Source: JAJPJE01 sp963848375
GTDB lineage: Bacteria; Acidobacteriota; Terriglobia; Terriglobales; Acidobacteriaceae
Direction of reading: 5' to 3'
Length of the DNA stretch: 64,000 nt
NCBI GenBank assembly: GCA_963848375.1
Contig: CAWKDK010000014.1
Coordinates: forward strand, 1 to 64,000
Made by a program: the position numbers and the translations under genes
Notes under the pieces: model-generated
The model's database searches: none
The model's input: only the letters and a program-made list of their open reading frames with translations
What the model was told of the DNA's origin: nothing
In this document: positions 38,052 to 46,101 of the stretch, piece by piece
How positions within the stretch are numbered: the stretch's first letter is position 1
Layout: every line of letters starts with the position of its first letter

Positions 38052-39989
38052 TCACTTCTTTTGTCTGCGTTTCGCCTGCTCTGCCTGCCATTGCGTCATC
38101 ATCTCGCGCATGAAGCCGGGAAGTCTGTCGGGATCGCGCATCAGTTCCTGAAACATGATCCGAGGCTCGCGGGGGAAGCTGCCTCCAAACATCATGTGCG
38201 TGTCACTCGTGGTGGGAGGACCACCCGGCGTGCCCGCGGCAGGGATTACCACCGGGAGCTGTACGGCATACATCGCTCCGCCGCCCATGGACTGGTTCGG
38301 ATATTGCATCAGCCACGCGCAGTTGTGACTGTCCATGATCATGTCGGCAGAGACGACGACCCAGCGGCCAGCATCTTCAGTCGTGGGATATTGGCAGTCC
38401 CACAACTCGGAGCCGGGGACAGAGGCCCAGCTCTCAGTGACCGCGTATTCGTCAATCTTGAGATTGTGAACGCCGTGCTGCCGCGCGAATTGGGCTACGT
38501 CGGGCAAGGCCTGATTCCAGTCCACGTTGGAATCGCTCATCAGAGCGTAAGCGGGACGGCCCAGCGATAACGAATTGACGAATGGCATGTAGTACGGATA
38601 CTGCCGAACCGCTACCCAGAGCATGCCGACTACAGAAACGGCGACCAGAGCCGTAGCTGCCACGGCGATTGGCGGAGCGCTCGCACGAAAGCGCTGCAAC
38701 ATGGCAGGAAGCGGAGCGAGCATCAGCATCGAGAGAACCAGCGGAAGGCTGAAGTGCCGGAAGCTGACATTCAGGTGACTCAGGATGCATAGGAAGCTCA
38801 GCACGATCAGCGAGACCCAGAGCACGCGCCAGTGCGTCTGGACTTCGGTCGTGATCAGCGGCGCCGGTGCTGGCTGCAGCCGTTTCCATCGCATCGCCAG
38901 GATCGCAGCAAGCGCTAGTAGGGTGAGAAATCCGAGAGGCGATTTCAACACGAACAGGACCGGGAAGTAGTACCAGACCCCGTGCATGTGAAGGTGCCCG
39001 AGCACGTAGGCTGGTCGACTTACGGTGATAGCGACCATGGCCATGCCGCGCAGGTATAACCAGGGCGGCATCAGCAAACGGCGTAACGGCGCGGTGGCCG
39101 CACCGCTGCCTAGCAGGGAGAGTGCATCGTTGCTCTGGCGCCACGAAAAAACGAAGTAAACAACGTAGACGATTGCAGCGGCCCATAACACTCCGGCGAA
39201 AGTGGTACGCCAGCGAGCGCGACGCCAGAGGCGCGCTTCTTCTCGCGTTGTCGGCTGCCCTGGTACCGGGCGCCAGCGAGTGCTGAGCGAGAATCCGAGA
39301 AAGGCGAAGAAAAGAAGCCCGGCGGAGAATTTCGATAACAGTGCTCCGGCGAGAGCGATCGCGAACCACGCTTTGTTCCGGCGCGAGGGATTCTGCCACA
39401 ACTCCGCGAAGCGCCACAGTGTCCACAACGAGAACAAGGTGATCGCAAGGTCGGTGAGCACGAGCGGGCCAAACACGAGGAAGACGGGCGCGGTCACATA
39501 AGCGATCAGGGGCAGAATTCCGCCCCACGGTCCGCCGATTCGCGATCCGTAAACGTAAATAAGCCATCCGAGCGCGACTGTCAGCACGAGCATGGGGAAT
39601 CGTGCCCACTTGAGCACGGTGGCAGGGTCGTTCCAGCGCGTGAGAATGTACTCGCCGAAGATCCATTGGCCCATGTAGGCAGGGAAGAAGCTTCGGCTGA
39701 CCGTCCATGAGACATGGTTATAGTCGGCATAGGTATGGCGGAGCGCCAGCGGCAAGCCAGCCAGTAGCTTCGCTAACGGCGGGTGTTCTTCATTCAGCCG
39801 AAGATCGAATGTCTGCCAATAGCTGAGTCCGGCGCCGACGTGAGCCAGTTCATCGAAGGTGACAGACTCGCGCAGCGCCGCGCCCCATGCTAGCCAGGCC
39901 ATCATGGCCAGTAAGACAGCTGCAATCAGCGGCTGAGGTCGAAATCTCGGCTTGGGAGCTTCGTGCACGTGCGCAGCATGCGTTGCCAA
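38052..39989 (-). CDS. GT39/ArnT-like membrane glycosyltransferase
   Basis: 645 residues with about ten to eleven membrane segments. The first loop carries SVTFDELAHVGAGLSYW, with the Asp-Glu pair expected of GT-C transferases, then RLNEEHPPLAKLLAGLPLAL, as in dolichyl-phosphate-mannose-mannosyltransferase relatives. The C-terminal part after the last helices (ALMSDSNVDWNQALPDVAQF...) is a soluble periplasmic domain. It would move a lipid-linked sugar onto protein or lipid outside the inner membrane. No glycan gene cluster is nearby, so the acceptor is unknown. Confidence 0.82.
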   Translation of the reverse strand: MATHAAHVHEAPKPRFRPQPLIAAVLLAMMAWLAWGAALRESVTFDELAHVGAGLSYWQTFDLRLNEEHPPLAKLLAGLPLALRHTYADYNHVSWTVSRSFFPAYMGQWIFGEYILTRWNDPATVLKWARFPMLVLTVALGWLIYVYGSRIGGPWGGILPLIAYVTAPVFLVFGPLVLTDLAITLFSLWTLWRFAELWQNPSRRNKAWFAIALAGALLSKFSAGLLFFAFLGFSLSTRWRPVPGQPTTREEARLWRRARWRTTFAGVLWAAAIVYVVYFVFSWRQSNDALSLLGSGAATAPLRRLLMPPWLYLRGMAMVAITVSRPAYVLGHLHMHGVWYYFPVLFVLKSPLGFLTLLALAAILAMRWKRLQPAPAPLITTEVQTHWRVLWVSLIVLSFLCILSHLNVSFRHFSLPLVLSMLMLAPLPAMLQRFRASAPPIAVAATALVAVSVVGMLWVAVRQYPYYMPFVNSLSLGRPAYALMSDSNVDWNQALPDVAQFARQHGVHNLKIDEYAVTESWASVPGSELWDCQYPTTEDAGRWVVVSADMIMDSHNCAWLMQYPNQSMGGGAMYAVQLPVVIPAAGTPGGPPTTSDTHMMFGGSFPREPRIMFQELMRDPDRLPGFMREMMTQWQAEQAKRRQKK

Positions 39990-40308
39990 TGGACTTCTCC
40001 GTTTCCTGTCCGTTTATCTAGTAAGCAACAATCTTGTCTGCACGGAAAGCAGAATTTTCCTATTGCCCCTATCACTGTTACGACGCGCAGCGATTCAAAG
40101 TTTCGACACCGGGGATGTATAAAGCCGAGAAGTGTCTTTATGGGCAATGAAAAAGGCGGCCATTCCTGACCGGGCTTGAGTTTTCGACAGGCAGATTTCT
40201 GTCCCTATCTCCGAAATTAAAAAATGAATGCATCGGCAATGTTATTCGCAAGACATGAGCTACCTAGGCGTTCTTGACCTGGAAGGTTGCAGTATTCTGG
40301 AGCCGTTC
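39990..40308. other. Intergenic region with a degenerate terminator-like repeat
   Basis: No gene is seen. At 40150-40178 the words AAAAGGCGGCCATTCCTGACCGGGCTTGAG nearly copy the rpoD terminator at 41261-41291, but its left arm is mutated and the hairpin is imperfect. The promoters of the two divergent genes should lie here. Confidence 0.45.
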
Positions 40309-41164
40309 ATGACCTTGCAGACTTCTGGTACGAACACACGACATTGCACGATTATCTCGCGATCAAGCGCGTCACTTGTTGCCTTTTTCCTCATCGGTTT
40401 CGGTGTTCCATGGGCTGCAGCAATAGCTGCCCGGCTAAAGCACATTAGTAATCCTTACATCATGCCAGCGTTCATGATTGCGGAAGCTTTCTGCAGCGTG
40501 GGCGGTGCGATTGCGACTTACATCGAAGGAGGAGGCTTAGCCCTGAAACAACTCGCGAGGCGATGTGCGCTGTATCGCGTGCCGATCGTCTGGTGGCTAT
40601 ACGCACTCTGCTTGCCAGTAGAGTGTCCATATCGTCGCCACCCTAATTTACGTTACTGCGCAAGGCAGGTTCGGTCCGATCACGCCGCTGGAATTCTTCC
40701 ATCAGTGGTGGCTGTTTTACATCTTCGCATTTGGCATGCTCCAGGGTCCGTTGGGGGAGGAACTTGGGTGGCGTGGTTACCTGCTGCCGCGGCTATTGCG
40801 ACGATATCATCCCCTGAAAGCGAGCATACTGCTGGGCATCATTTGGGCAGCGTGGCACGGCGATGTGCTTTTCCATCCCTTAGCTGCAACCGCTCTCTTT
40901 ACGGCCGCCGCAGTTGCGCTCAGTATCCTGATGACTGTGATGTTCCTGCACACACGAGGGAGCGTTCTACTAGCCATAGCTATGCATGGCATGGGTTTAC
41001 CCGGCAAGGAGATTGCGCGAGCTTTTTCCCCAGGCGCTGCAGAGCCTCCTGATTGGCTCAGAGCAGTGGTTCTTATTGCGATCAGCCTTATCGTCATTGC
41101 GCTAACACGCGGCAAACTCAGCGGACAAAGTATTTCTCAAGCGTCGTCTAGAGCGGCAAGTTAG
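40309..41164 (+). CDS. CPBP-family intramembrane glutamic endopeptidase, frameshifted
   Basis: CAAX-processing/bacteriocin-immunity type membrane protease of about 285 residues after repair. I took the ATG at 40309 because GGAG stands before it. The first helices are LVAFFLIGFGVPWAAAIAAR and IMPAFMIAEAFCSVGGAIAT. The frame breaks near 40620. The catalytic motif GPLGEELGWRGYLLPRL (EExxxR) and the second motif IIWAAWHGDV with its His follow, then LLAIAMHGMG. The substrate is unknown. It is a lone gene on the + strand before the rpoD terminator. Confidence 0.8.
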
Positions 41165-41260
41165 GCGACTTCTTTCAGCGAACGCTGCGGGCGAGGGGCA
41201 CTCAATAGCCGCCAGAACCTGGCGTTTCAAAAACGCGCGCGCACCCGCGCCACCTGAGAA

Positions 41261-41291
41261 ATAAAAAGCCCGGCCATTTCTGACCGGGCTT
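41261..41291 (-). terminator. rpoD intrinsic terminator
   Basis: Read on the minus strand, AAGCCCGG, a 10-base loop and CCGGGCTT make a perfect 8-bp stem, followed by TTTTTAT. It lies 43 bases after the rpoD stop. Confidence 0.85.
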
Positions 41292-41333
41292 GAGAGTTTC
41301 TGTAGGACACGCAGTCTCGCCTGTCCGAATTTG

Positions 41334-43034
41334 CTAGTCGCGAACGCCGTCCAAAAATGCGCGCAGTTTTCGTGAACGCGAAGGATGACGCAGCTTGCGC
41401 AACGCCTTTGCTTCGATCTGGCGAATACGTTCGCGGGTGACCGCGAAGGACTGTCCAACTTCTTCGAGCGTGTGCTCGGAGCCGTCTTCCAAGCCGAAGC
41501 GCATCTTGATGACTTTCTCTTCGCGCGGCGTAAGCGTGCGTAGAACCTGAGCCGTTTGCTCTTTCAGGTTCACGTTGATCACGGCTTCTGCCGGCGAGAC
41601 CACAGCGCGGTCTTCGATGAAGTCGCCAAGGTGCGAATCTTCTTCTTCGCCAATCGGCGTTTCCAGCGAGATGGGTTCCTGTGCGATCTTCAGGACCTTG
41701 CGGACCTTCGCAACTGGAATATCCATCCTCTTTGCGATTTCTTCCGACGTAGGTTCGCGTCCGAGTTCCTGCACCAGCTGCCGCGAAGTGCGGATCAGCT
41801 TGTTGATCGTTTCGATCATGTGCACCGGAATACGGATAGTGCGTGCCTGGTCGGCAATCGCGCGCGTAATCGCCTGGCGGATCCACCACGTTGCATACGT
41901 GGAGAACTTGTAACCACGGCGATATTCGAACTTGTCCACGGCTTTCATCAGGCCGATGTTGCCTTCCTGAATCAGGTCGAGGAACTGCAGTCCGCGGTTG
42001 GTGTACTTTTTCGCAATCGAAACAACGAGTCGCAGGTTAGCTTCGATGAGCTCGCGCTTCGCCTGCTCGGCGTCCATGTCGCCCTGGATGATGTCGCGCT
42101 GTGTGCGCTTCAGCTCGGGGAAGTTCGCCCCGGCTTCGACTTCCAGGTGCTCCATGTCGGCACGAATTTGGCGAGCCTGCTTGCGAAGGTCCTTTTTTTG
42201 ATCTTCGTTGCGAGTGAGCTCGACGCGGCGCTCGATCGACTCCACCTGGCGCTCGAGAGCGCGCATGGTGTCGACGGTCTTGTTGACGCGATCGATCAGC
42301 CGCTTGCGTTCGTTGTTGGTAAAGCCTAGCTTCCGGATCCCCCGCGAAAGCTTGATCAGCTCACGCCCGAGCGCCCAGCGCACTTTGCGACCCGAGGGCG
42401 TCTTGCGTTTGGGAGCGGGCAGAGCCTGCAGCTTTTCGCTGAGTCCGGCGGCTTTCTTGTAATGCTTTCCGATCTCGTCGATCTTCCCGGTAATGTCTTT
42501 CAACCGGTTCATCAGCACTTCTTCGGTGATTTCTTCCTCATCGAAGGTGACGATTTCTTTGATCGAGCGAACGCCTTTTTTCAGGTCTTCGCCGAGACCG
42601 AGAATTTCACGAATCACGATGGCGGAACGGGAGATCGCCTTCAGGACTTTTAATTGTCCGCGCTCAATGCGCTTTGCGATTTCAACTTCGCCTTCGCGGG
42701 TAAGAAGTGGAACGGTGCCCATTTCGCGCAGGTACATGCGAACGGGATCATTTGTTTTTTCGAGTGCACCCGGCGTCAGGTCGAGCTCGACCTCTTCGCC
42801 TTCTTCTCCCTCGAGTTCGCCTTCAAAGCGCTTGTCCAGTGCCGTAGAAGGCAGCTTGGACCCCTCGAGAAGATCAATACCCTGGGTGCCAATGGTGGTT
42901 AAAAGATCATCGAGGTCGTCGGGGGAATGAATTTCATTCGGGATCAGGTCGTTGACCTCGTTGTAGGTCAGGTACCCTTTTTCTTTCCCTGCGTCGATGA
43001 GCTTTTTAATATCGTACTTGTCGTCAAGAGCCAA
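41334..43034 (-). CDS. rpoD: Primary sigma factor RpoD (sigma-70)
   Basis: 566 residues; directs RNA polymerase to housekeeping promoters. It starts with TTG at 43034 (MALDDKYDIKKLIDAGK, a region-1.1-like part), with GAGGGG some ten bases upstream. Region 1.2 has DPVRMYLREMGTVPLLTREGE. Region 2 holds NLRLVVSIAKKYTNRGLQFL and YKFSTYATWWIRQAITRAIA; the helix for the -35 element is EEVGQSFAVTRERIRQIEAK in region 4.2. A non-conserved region sits between 1.2 and 2. dnaG lies upstream on the same strand, the classical macromolecular-synthesis pairing. Confidence 0.97.
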   Translation of the reverse strand: MALDDKYDIKKLIDAGKEKGYLTYNEVNDLIPNEIHSPDDLDDLLTTIGTQGIDLLEGSKLPSTALDKRFEGELEGEEGEEVELDLTPGALEKTNDPVRMYLREMGTVPLLTREGEVEIAKRIERGQLKVLKAISRSAIVIREILGLGEDLKKGVRSIKEIVTFDEEEITEEVLMNRLKDITGKIDEIGKHYKKAAGLSEKLQALPAPKRKTPSGRKVRWALGRELIKLSRGIRKLGFTNNERKRLIDRVNKTVDTMRALERQVESIERRVELTRNEDQKKDLRKQARQIRADMEHLEVEAGANFPELKRTQRDIIQGDMDAEQAKRELIEANLRLVVSIAKKYTNRGLQFLDLIQEGNIGLMKAVDKFEYRRGYKFSTYATWWIRQAITRAIADQARTIRIPVHMIETINKLIRTSRQLVQELGREPTSEEIAKRMDIPVAKVRKVLKIAQEPISLETPIGEEEDSHLGDFIEDRAVVSPAEAVINVNLKEQTAQVLRTLTPREEKVIKMRFGLEDGSEHTLEEVGQSFAVTRERIRQIEAKALRKLRHPSRSRKLRAFLDGVRD

Positions 43035-43133
43035 AGCGGTAATACCCCTCGCGGCGCCCGTTCGGAGAAGCTGGTCTTCCCGAACATTGATTCTGCGGGA
43101 TTTATCAGGAACTTCGTGGGCGGAAACCTTCGA

Positions 43134-43162
43134 ATTTTAGCATACAACTACTCTGCTCGTAA
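43134..43162 (-). promoter_or_regulatory. Candidate internal promoter for rpoD
   Basis: On the minus strand an extended -10 TGCTAAAAT (TAAAAT at 43134-43139) is preceded by TTACGA (43157-43162) at 17 bases. It lies in the 311-base gap after dnaG and would give rpoD about a 90-base leader. The -35 is weak, which extended -10 promoters tolerate. Confidence 0.5.
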
Positions 43163-43345
43163 CCCACGTTTCTGCTTTCAGACTTGTTTTTTGGCCGAAC
43201 TTGTGCGCCGCAATGGAATTAGATGGTTTTGACAGGTGTTTGGTTTCGGTTTCAAAGAATAAATCTGGGCCGATTTGCGCCTTAAAGTGGCTGAAATACC
43301 GTGACTTACCAGAATGGGAATACCCGGAGGGCAAGCGCCTGAGAC

Positions 43346-45271
43346 TCAGGAGGAGTGCGATTGGCTCAACGCACGATCCACTTCAAGTTTCTCGCGCAGA
43401 AGATGAGAGAGCGACGCAGAGTCGTTGCGGCGCTCCGCTTCCACGATTTCAGCGCGAATCTGGCGCTGGCGGCGCTCCAGGGTGCGGCGTCGCAGCGATC
43501 CGATGGCCGCCTCCAGCAACTCTGGCGTAAGTTCTTCTTCCTCTCGGAGCAAGCATTGGGAGAAGAGGCGCCGGTCGGTATCGGACATTTCGAGCGCAGT
43601 GGGATCAGCTTCCGGAGCCGCCAGGATTGCCGAGATCAGCGTCTCTGCGCCGAGGCCATGATGCAGCGGTTCGCGTTCCAGGGCGAAGCGGGCCTGCATC
43701 GCCGGATCGAACTCCTCGTCGGCTCCTTCACGCGTCGACGTGTGGCCGCCGTGAAGCTCACCTTGCGTAGCCAGGGCGCGAATCAGTATGCGCTCGGAAT
43801 CGGTCACCTGCAGGGCTGGCGCCTGTTTTAATGTCTGCGACTGACGGGAGGTGGCGGCGCTCTTCAACTCCTGGCTGAGCACGGCGGAGTCGATGCCAAT
43901 CTTCTGTGAGATTTCGCTAGCGAGCTCCATGCGCGCGATCCGGCTGGGCACGCGCTGGATGTGCGGCAGCAGGTAGTTCAGTGCTTTCACCTTGCCTTCG
44001 GGAGTGCGGACGGGAAACTTGGCGCGGGCTCGGTCGATCAGGTAGTCGAAATAGCGCGGAGCGGCTTTAAGCGCGACCGCATACGTCTGCGCGCCCTTCT
44101 TGCGGATGAAGAGATCGGGATCGAAGCCGGCTTCGAGCGTCAGTACCTTGATTTCGAAGTCCTCTTCAATCAGAAGCGTAAGAGAACGCTCGGCGGCAGC
44201 GGCTCCGGCCGTGTCAGGATCGAAATTCACGACGATGCGATGGCTGAAGCGTCCCAGCAGACGTGCCTGCGCGTCGGTGAACGCCGTGCCCGAAGAGGCA
44301 ATCACGTTGTGGAATCCGGCGGCATAAACCGAGATGCAGTCCATCTGGCCTTCGACGAGGATCGCGTACTCCAGCTTACGGATCGCTTCCTTCGCGTGAT
44401 GCAGGTTGAAGAGCACGCGCGACTTCGAGTAGATCGGCGTCTCCGGCGAATTCAGATACTTCGGTCCGGCCTTCTCGTCCGCAGAAAGCGTGCGCCCGGT
44501 AAACGCGATCACGCGCCCGGCTTCGTTGCAGATCGGAAACGTAATCCGATTGCGAAACTTGGAGTAGAGAGACAGTCGTTGGTCGTTCGTCGATGGCCGA
44601 TCGCCTGCGGGTGGCCCATTTCTCTCGGGTGGCCCATTCAAGCCGTCTTTTGGCTTGAGTGGGGCAGTTTCGCTGGTGGCGCGGGCGCCCTCGCCCGCGT
44701 CTTTCCACGAAAACAGTCCGCTCGCCTTCAGCAGCTCATCGTCGAACTCCCCGCGCAACCGATCTCTCAGCAGAAATCCCGATTCCGGCGCGAAGCCAAT
44801 GCGAAACGTCGCGATCATCTCCTGATTCAATCCACGGCCAGCCAGATATTCACGCGCATGCGCCGCTTCCGGCTTGCGCAACTGCTCCTGGAACCAGTTG
44901 CAGGCGCGCTCGTGCATGTCGAGCAATTTCGCGCGCAGGGCGGCTTCGCGAGCCTCGGCGGGCGAGTCGAACTGCATCTTCGGCATGGGGACGCCGAGCT
45001 TGGAGGCCAGCTCGCGGATCGCTTCGCCAAACGTGATGCCTTCGATCTTCTGCAGAAACTGGTAAACGTCACCGGACTCGCCGCAGCCGAAACAGTGGAA
45101 GTATCCGCGGGTGGCGTGCACGGAGAACGACGGAGTCTTTTCCTTGTGGAACGGACAGAGTCCCTGGAAATTCTGCGCTCCCGATTTGCGCAGCTTCACA
45201 TACTCGCCGATGATGCGGACGATATCGGCCTGCTGCTTGAGCTGGTCTTTGAAATCGAGAGAGCTGGGCAT
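43346..45271 (-). CDS. dnaG: DNA primase DnaG with an in-frame repeat insert
   Basis: 641 residues; makes RNA primers for replication. The N-terminal CHC2 zinc finger is CPFHKEKTPSFSVHATRGYF then HCFGCGESGDVY (residues about 40-70). The core has LAGRGLNQEMIATFRIGFAP, then FRNRITFPICNEAGRVIAFTGR, and the TOPRIM segment AILVEGQMDCISVYAAGFHN with DPDTAG. A C-terminal helicase-binding part follows. Between GLFSW and YSKFRNR, residues about 189-230 form a low-complexity insert (with the words TAPLKPKDGLNG and PAGDRPSTNDQ) encoded by palindromic repeats; most primases have only a few residues here. Confidence 0.95.
   Translation of the reverse strand: MPSSLDFKDQLKQQADIVRIIGEYVKLRKSGAQNFQGLCPFHKEKTPSFSVHATRGYFHCFGCGESGDVYQFLQKIEGITFGEAIRELASKLGVPMPKMQFDSPAEAREAALRAKLLDMHERACNWFQEQLRKPEAAHAREYLAGRGLNQEMIATFRIGFAPESGFLLRDRLRGEFDDELLKASGLFSWKDAGEGARATSETAPLKPKDGLNGPPERNGPPAGDRPSTNDQRLSLYSKFRNRITFPICNEAGRVIAFTGRTLSADEKAGPKYLNSPETPIYSKSRVLFNLHHAKEAIRKLEYAILVEGQMDCISVYAAGFHNVIASSGTAFTDAQARLLGRFSHRIVVNFDPDTAGAAAAERSLTLLIEEDFEIKVLTLEAGFDPDLFIRKKGAQTYAVALKAAPRYFDYLIDRARAKFPVRTPEGKVKALNYLLPHIQRVPSRIARMELASEISQKIGIDSAVLSQELKSAATSRQSQTLKQAPALQVTDSERILIRALATQGELHGGHTSTREGADEEFDPAMQARFALEREPLHHGLGAETLISAILAAPEADPTALEMSDTDRRLFSQCLLREEEELTPELLEAAIGSLRRRTLERRQRQIRAEIVEAERRNDSASLSHLLREKLEVDRALSQSHSS
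44583..44703. repeat. Composite palindromic repeat inside dnaG
   Basis: Three repeat units in a row. GTGGCGCGGGCG-CCCT-CGCCCGCG (about 44675-44699) matches the repeat at 29372. GGGTGGCCCATTCAAGCC-loop-GGCTTGAGTGGGGCA (about 44628-44667) matches mutS2. A TCGTTCGTCGATGGCCGATCG-like end (about 44583-44602) closes it. The whole has no in-frame stop and is translated. Confidence 0.75.
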
Positions 45272-45409
45272 GGACTAACTAGTTTGCCGCAGAGAGGGCA
45301 CTTGCGCTAGGACATGTCGGAGGAAACTGGCCGCCACCTGTGCGAAACCTGTGGACGTATCGCTGCGGGCTAGCAAAACCGGTTCGACATACAGCGCAAG
45401 GACGAATGC

Positions 45410-46057
45410 CTAGTTCAGCCTGATCACCTTTCCCGTATCCAGCTCGTAGTACGCCTCGATCACCTTGATCTTGCCTTCTTCGACTTCATGCTTCAGGACC
45501 GGGCTGTGGGATACGAGTTCCTGCGCGCTCTGGTGCACGTGGTCTTTGATGGCCGCGGTCAGATCGCCCTTGTGTGCCGAGCAGGCCGCAGCGATGGGAG
45601 CGACCACTGCTTCGAGGTTCAGAGTCGGCATTTTCTCGCCGGAGCAGGCAGCAGTCACCGCGCCGCAGCTCTGGTGACCGAGCACCACGATCACTTTGCT
45701 GCCCAGGTGCTCCACCGCGTATTCAAGACTGCCGATGGCGATCGGATCGGGACTGTTCCCGGCGTTGCGCACGACGAAGAGATCACCAAGACCCTTATCG
45801 AAGAGCAGTTCGGGCGAGAGGCGGCTGTCGGCGCAGCCCAGGACGGCGACTTTAGGTGCCTGCGTCTTGGCCAGCGCCTTGCGTTGAGCACGTAATCGTG
45901 TTGCGAGCTTTCGCCACCGATGAAACGCTGGTTGCCCGCTTCGAGATCAGCCCATATTTGATCAGCATTTGCCGCAGAGGTGATGCGCTGGGTGAGTTTG
46001 TGTGAAACACAAGCTCGCGGCGGAAAGGAAAACAACGGCGAGGATCAGGCGCTTCAT
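45410..46057 (-). CDS. Beta-class carbonic anhydrase with signal peptide, frameshifted
   Basis: About 210 residues after repair. GGAGG precedes the ATG at 46057, then a signal peptide MKRLILAVVFLSAASLCFTQ, so the enzyme acts in the periplasm. The frame breaks near 45985 and near 45885. The zinc site is the beta-class set: Cys and Asp in GCADSRLSPELLF, and His and Cys in VVLGHQSCGAVTAAC. Also FVVRNAGNSPDPIAIGSLEYA. It hydrates carbon dioxide. No sulfate or bicarbonate transporter is adjacent. The two breaks are consistent with one inserted or lost base each. Confidence 0.85.
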
Positions 46058-46101
46058 GAGCTTCCTCCAGCGTCGCGGGAGAGAAGTATGGGCCGATCTG
46101 C

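Noticed and set aside
40150..40178. A second rpoD-like terminator
   Set aside because: The left arm has changed and the hairpin is imperfect, with no T run in the right place for either flanking gene.
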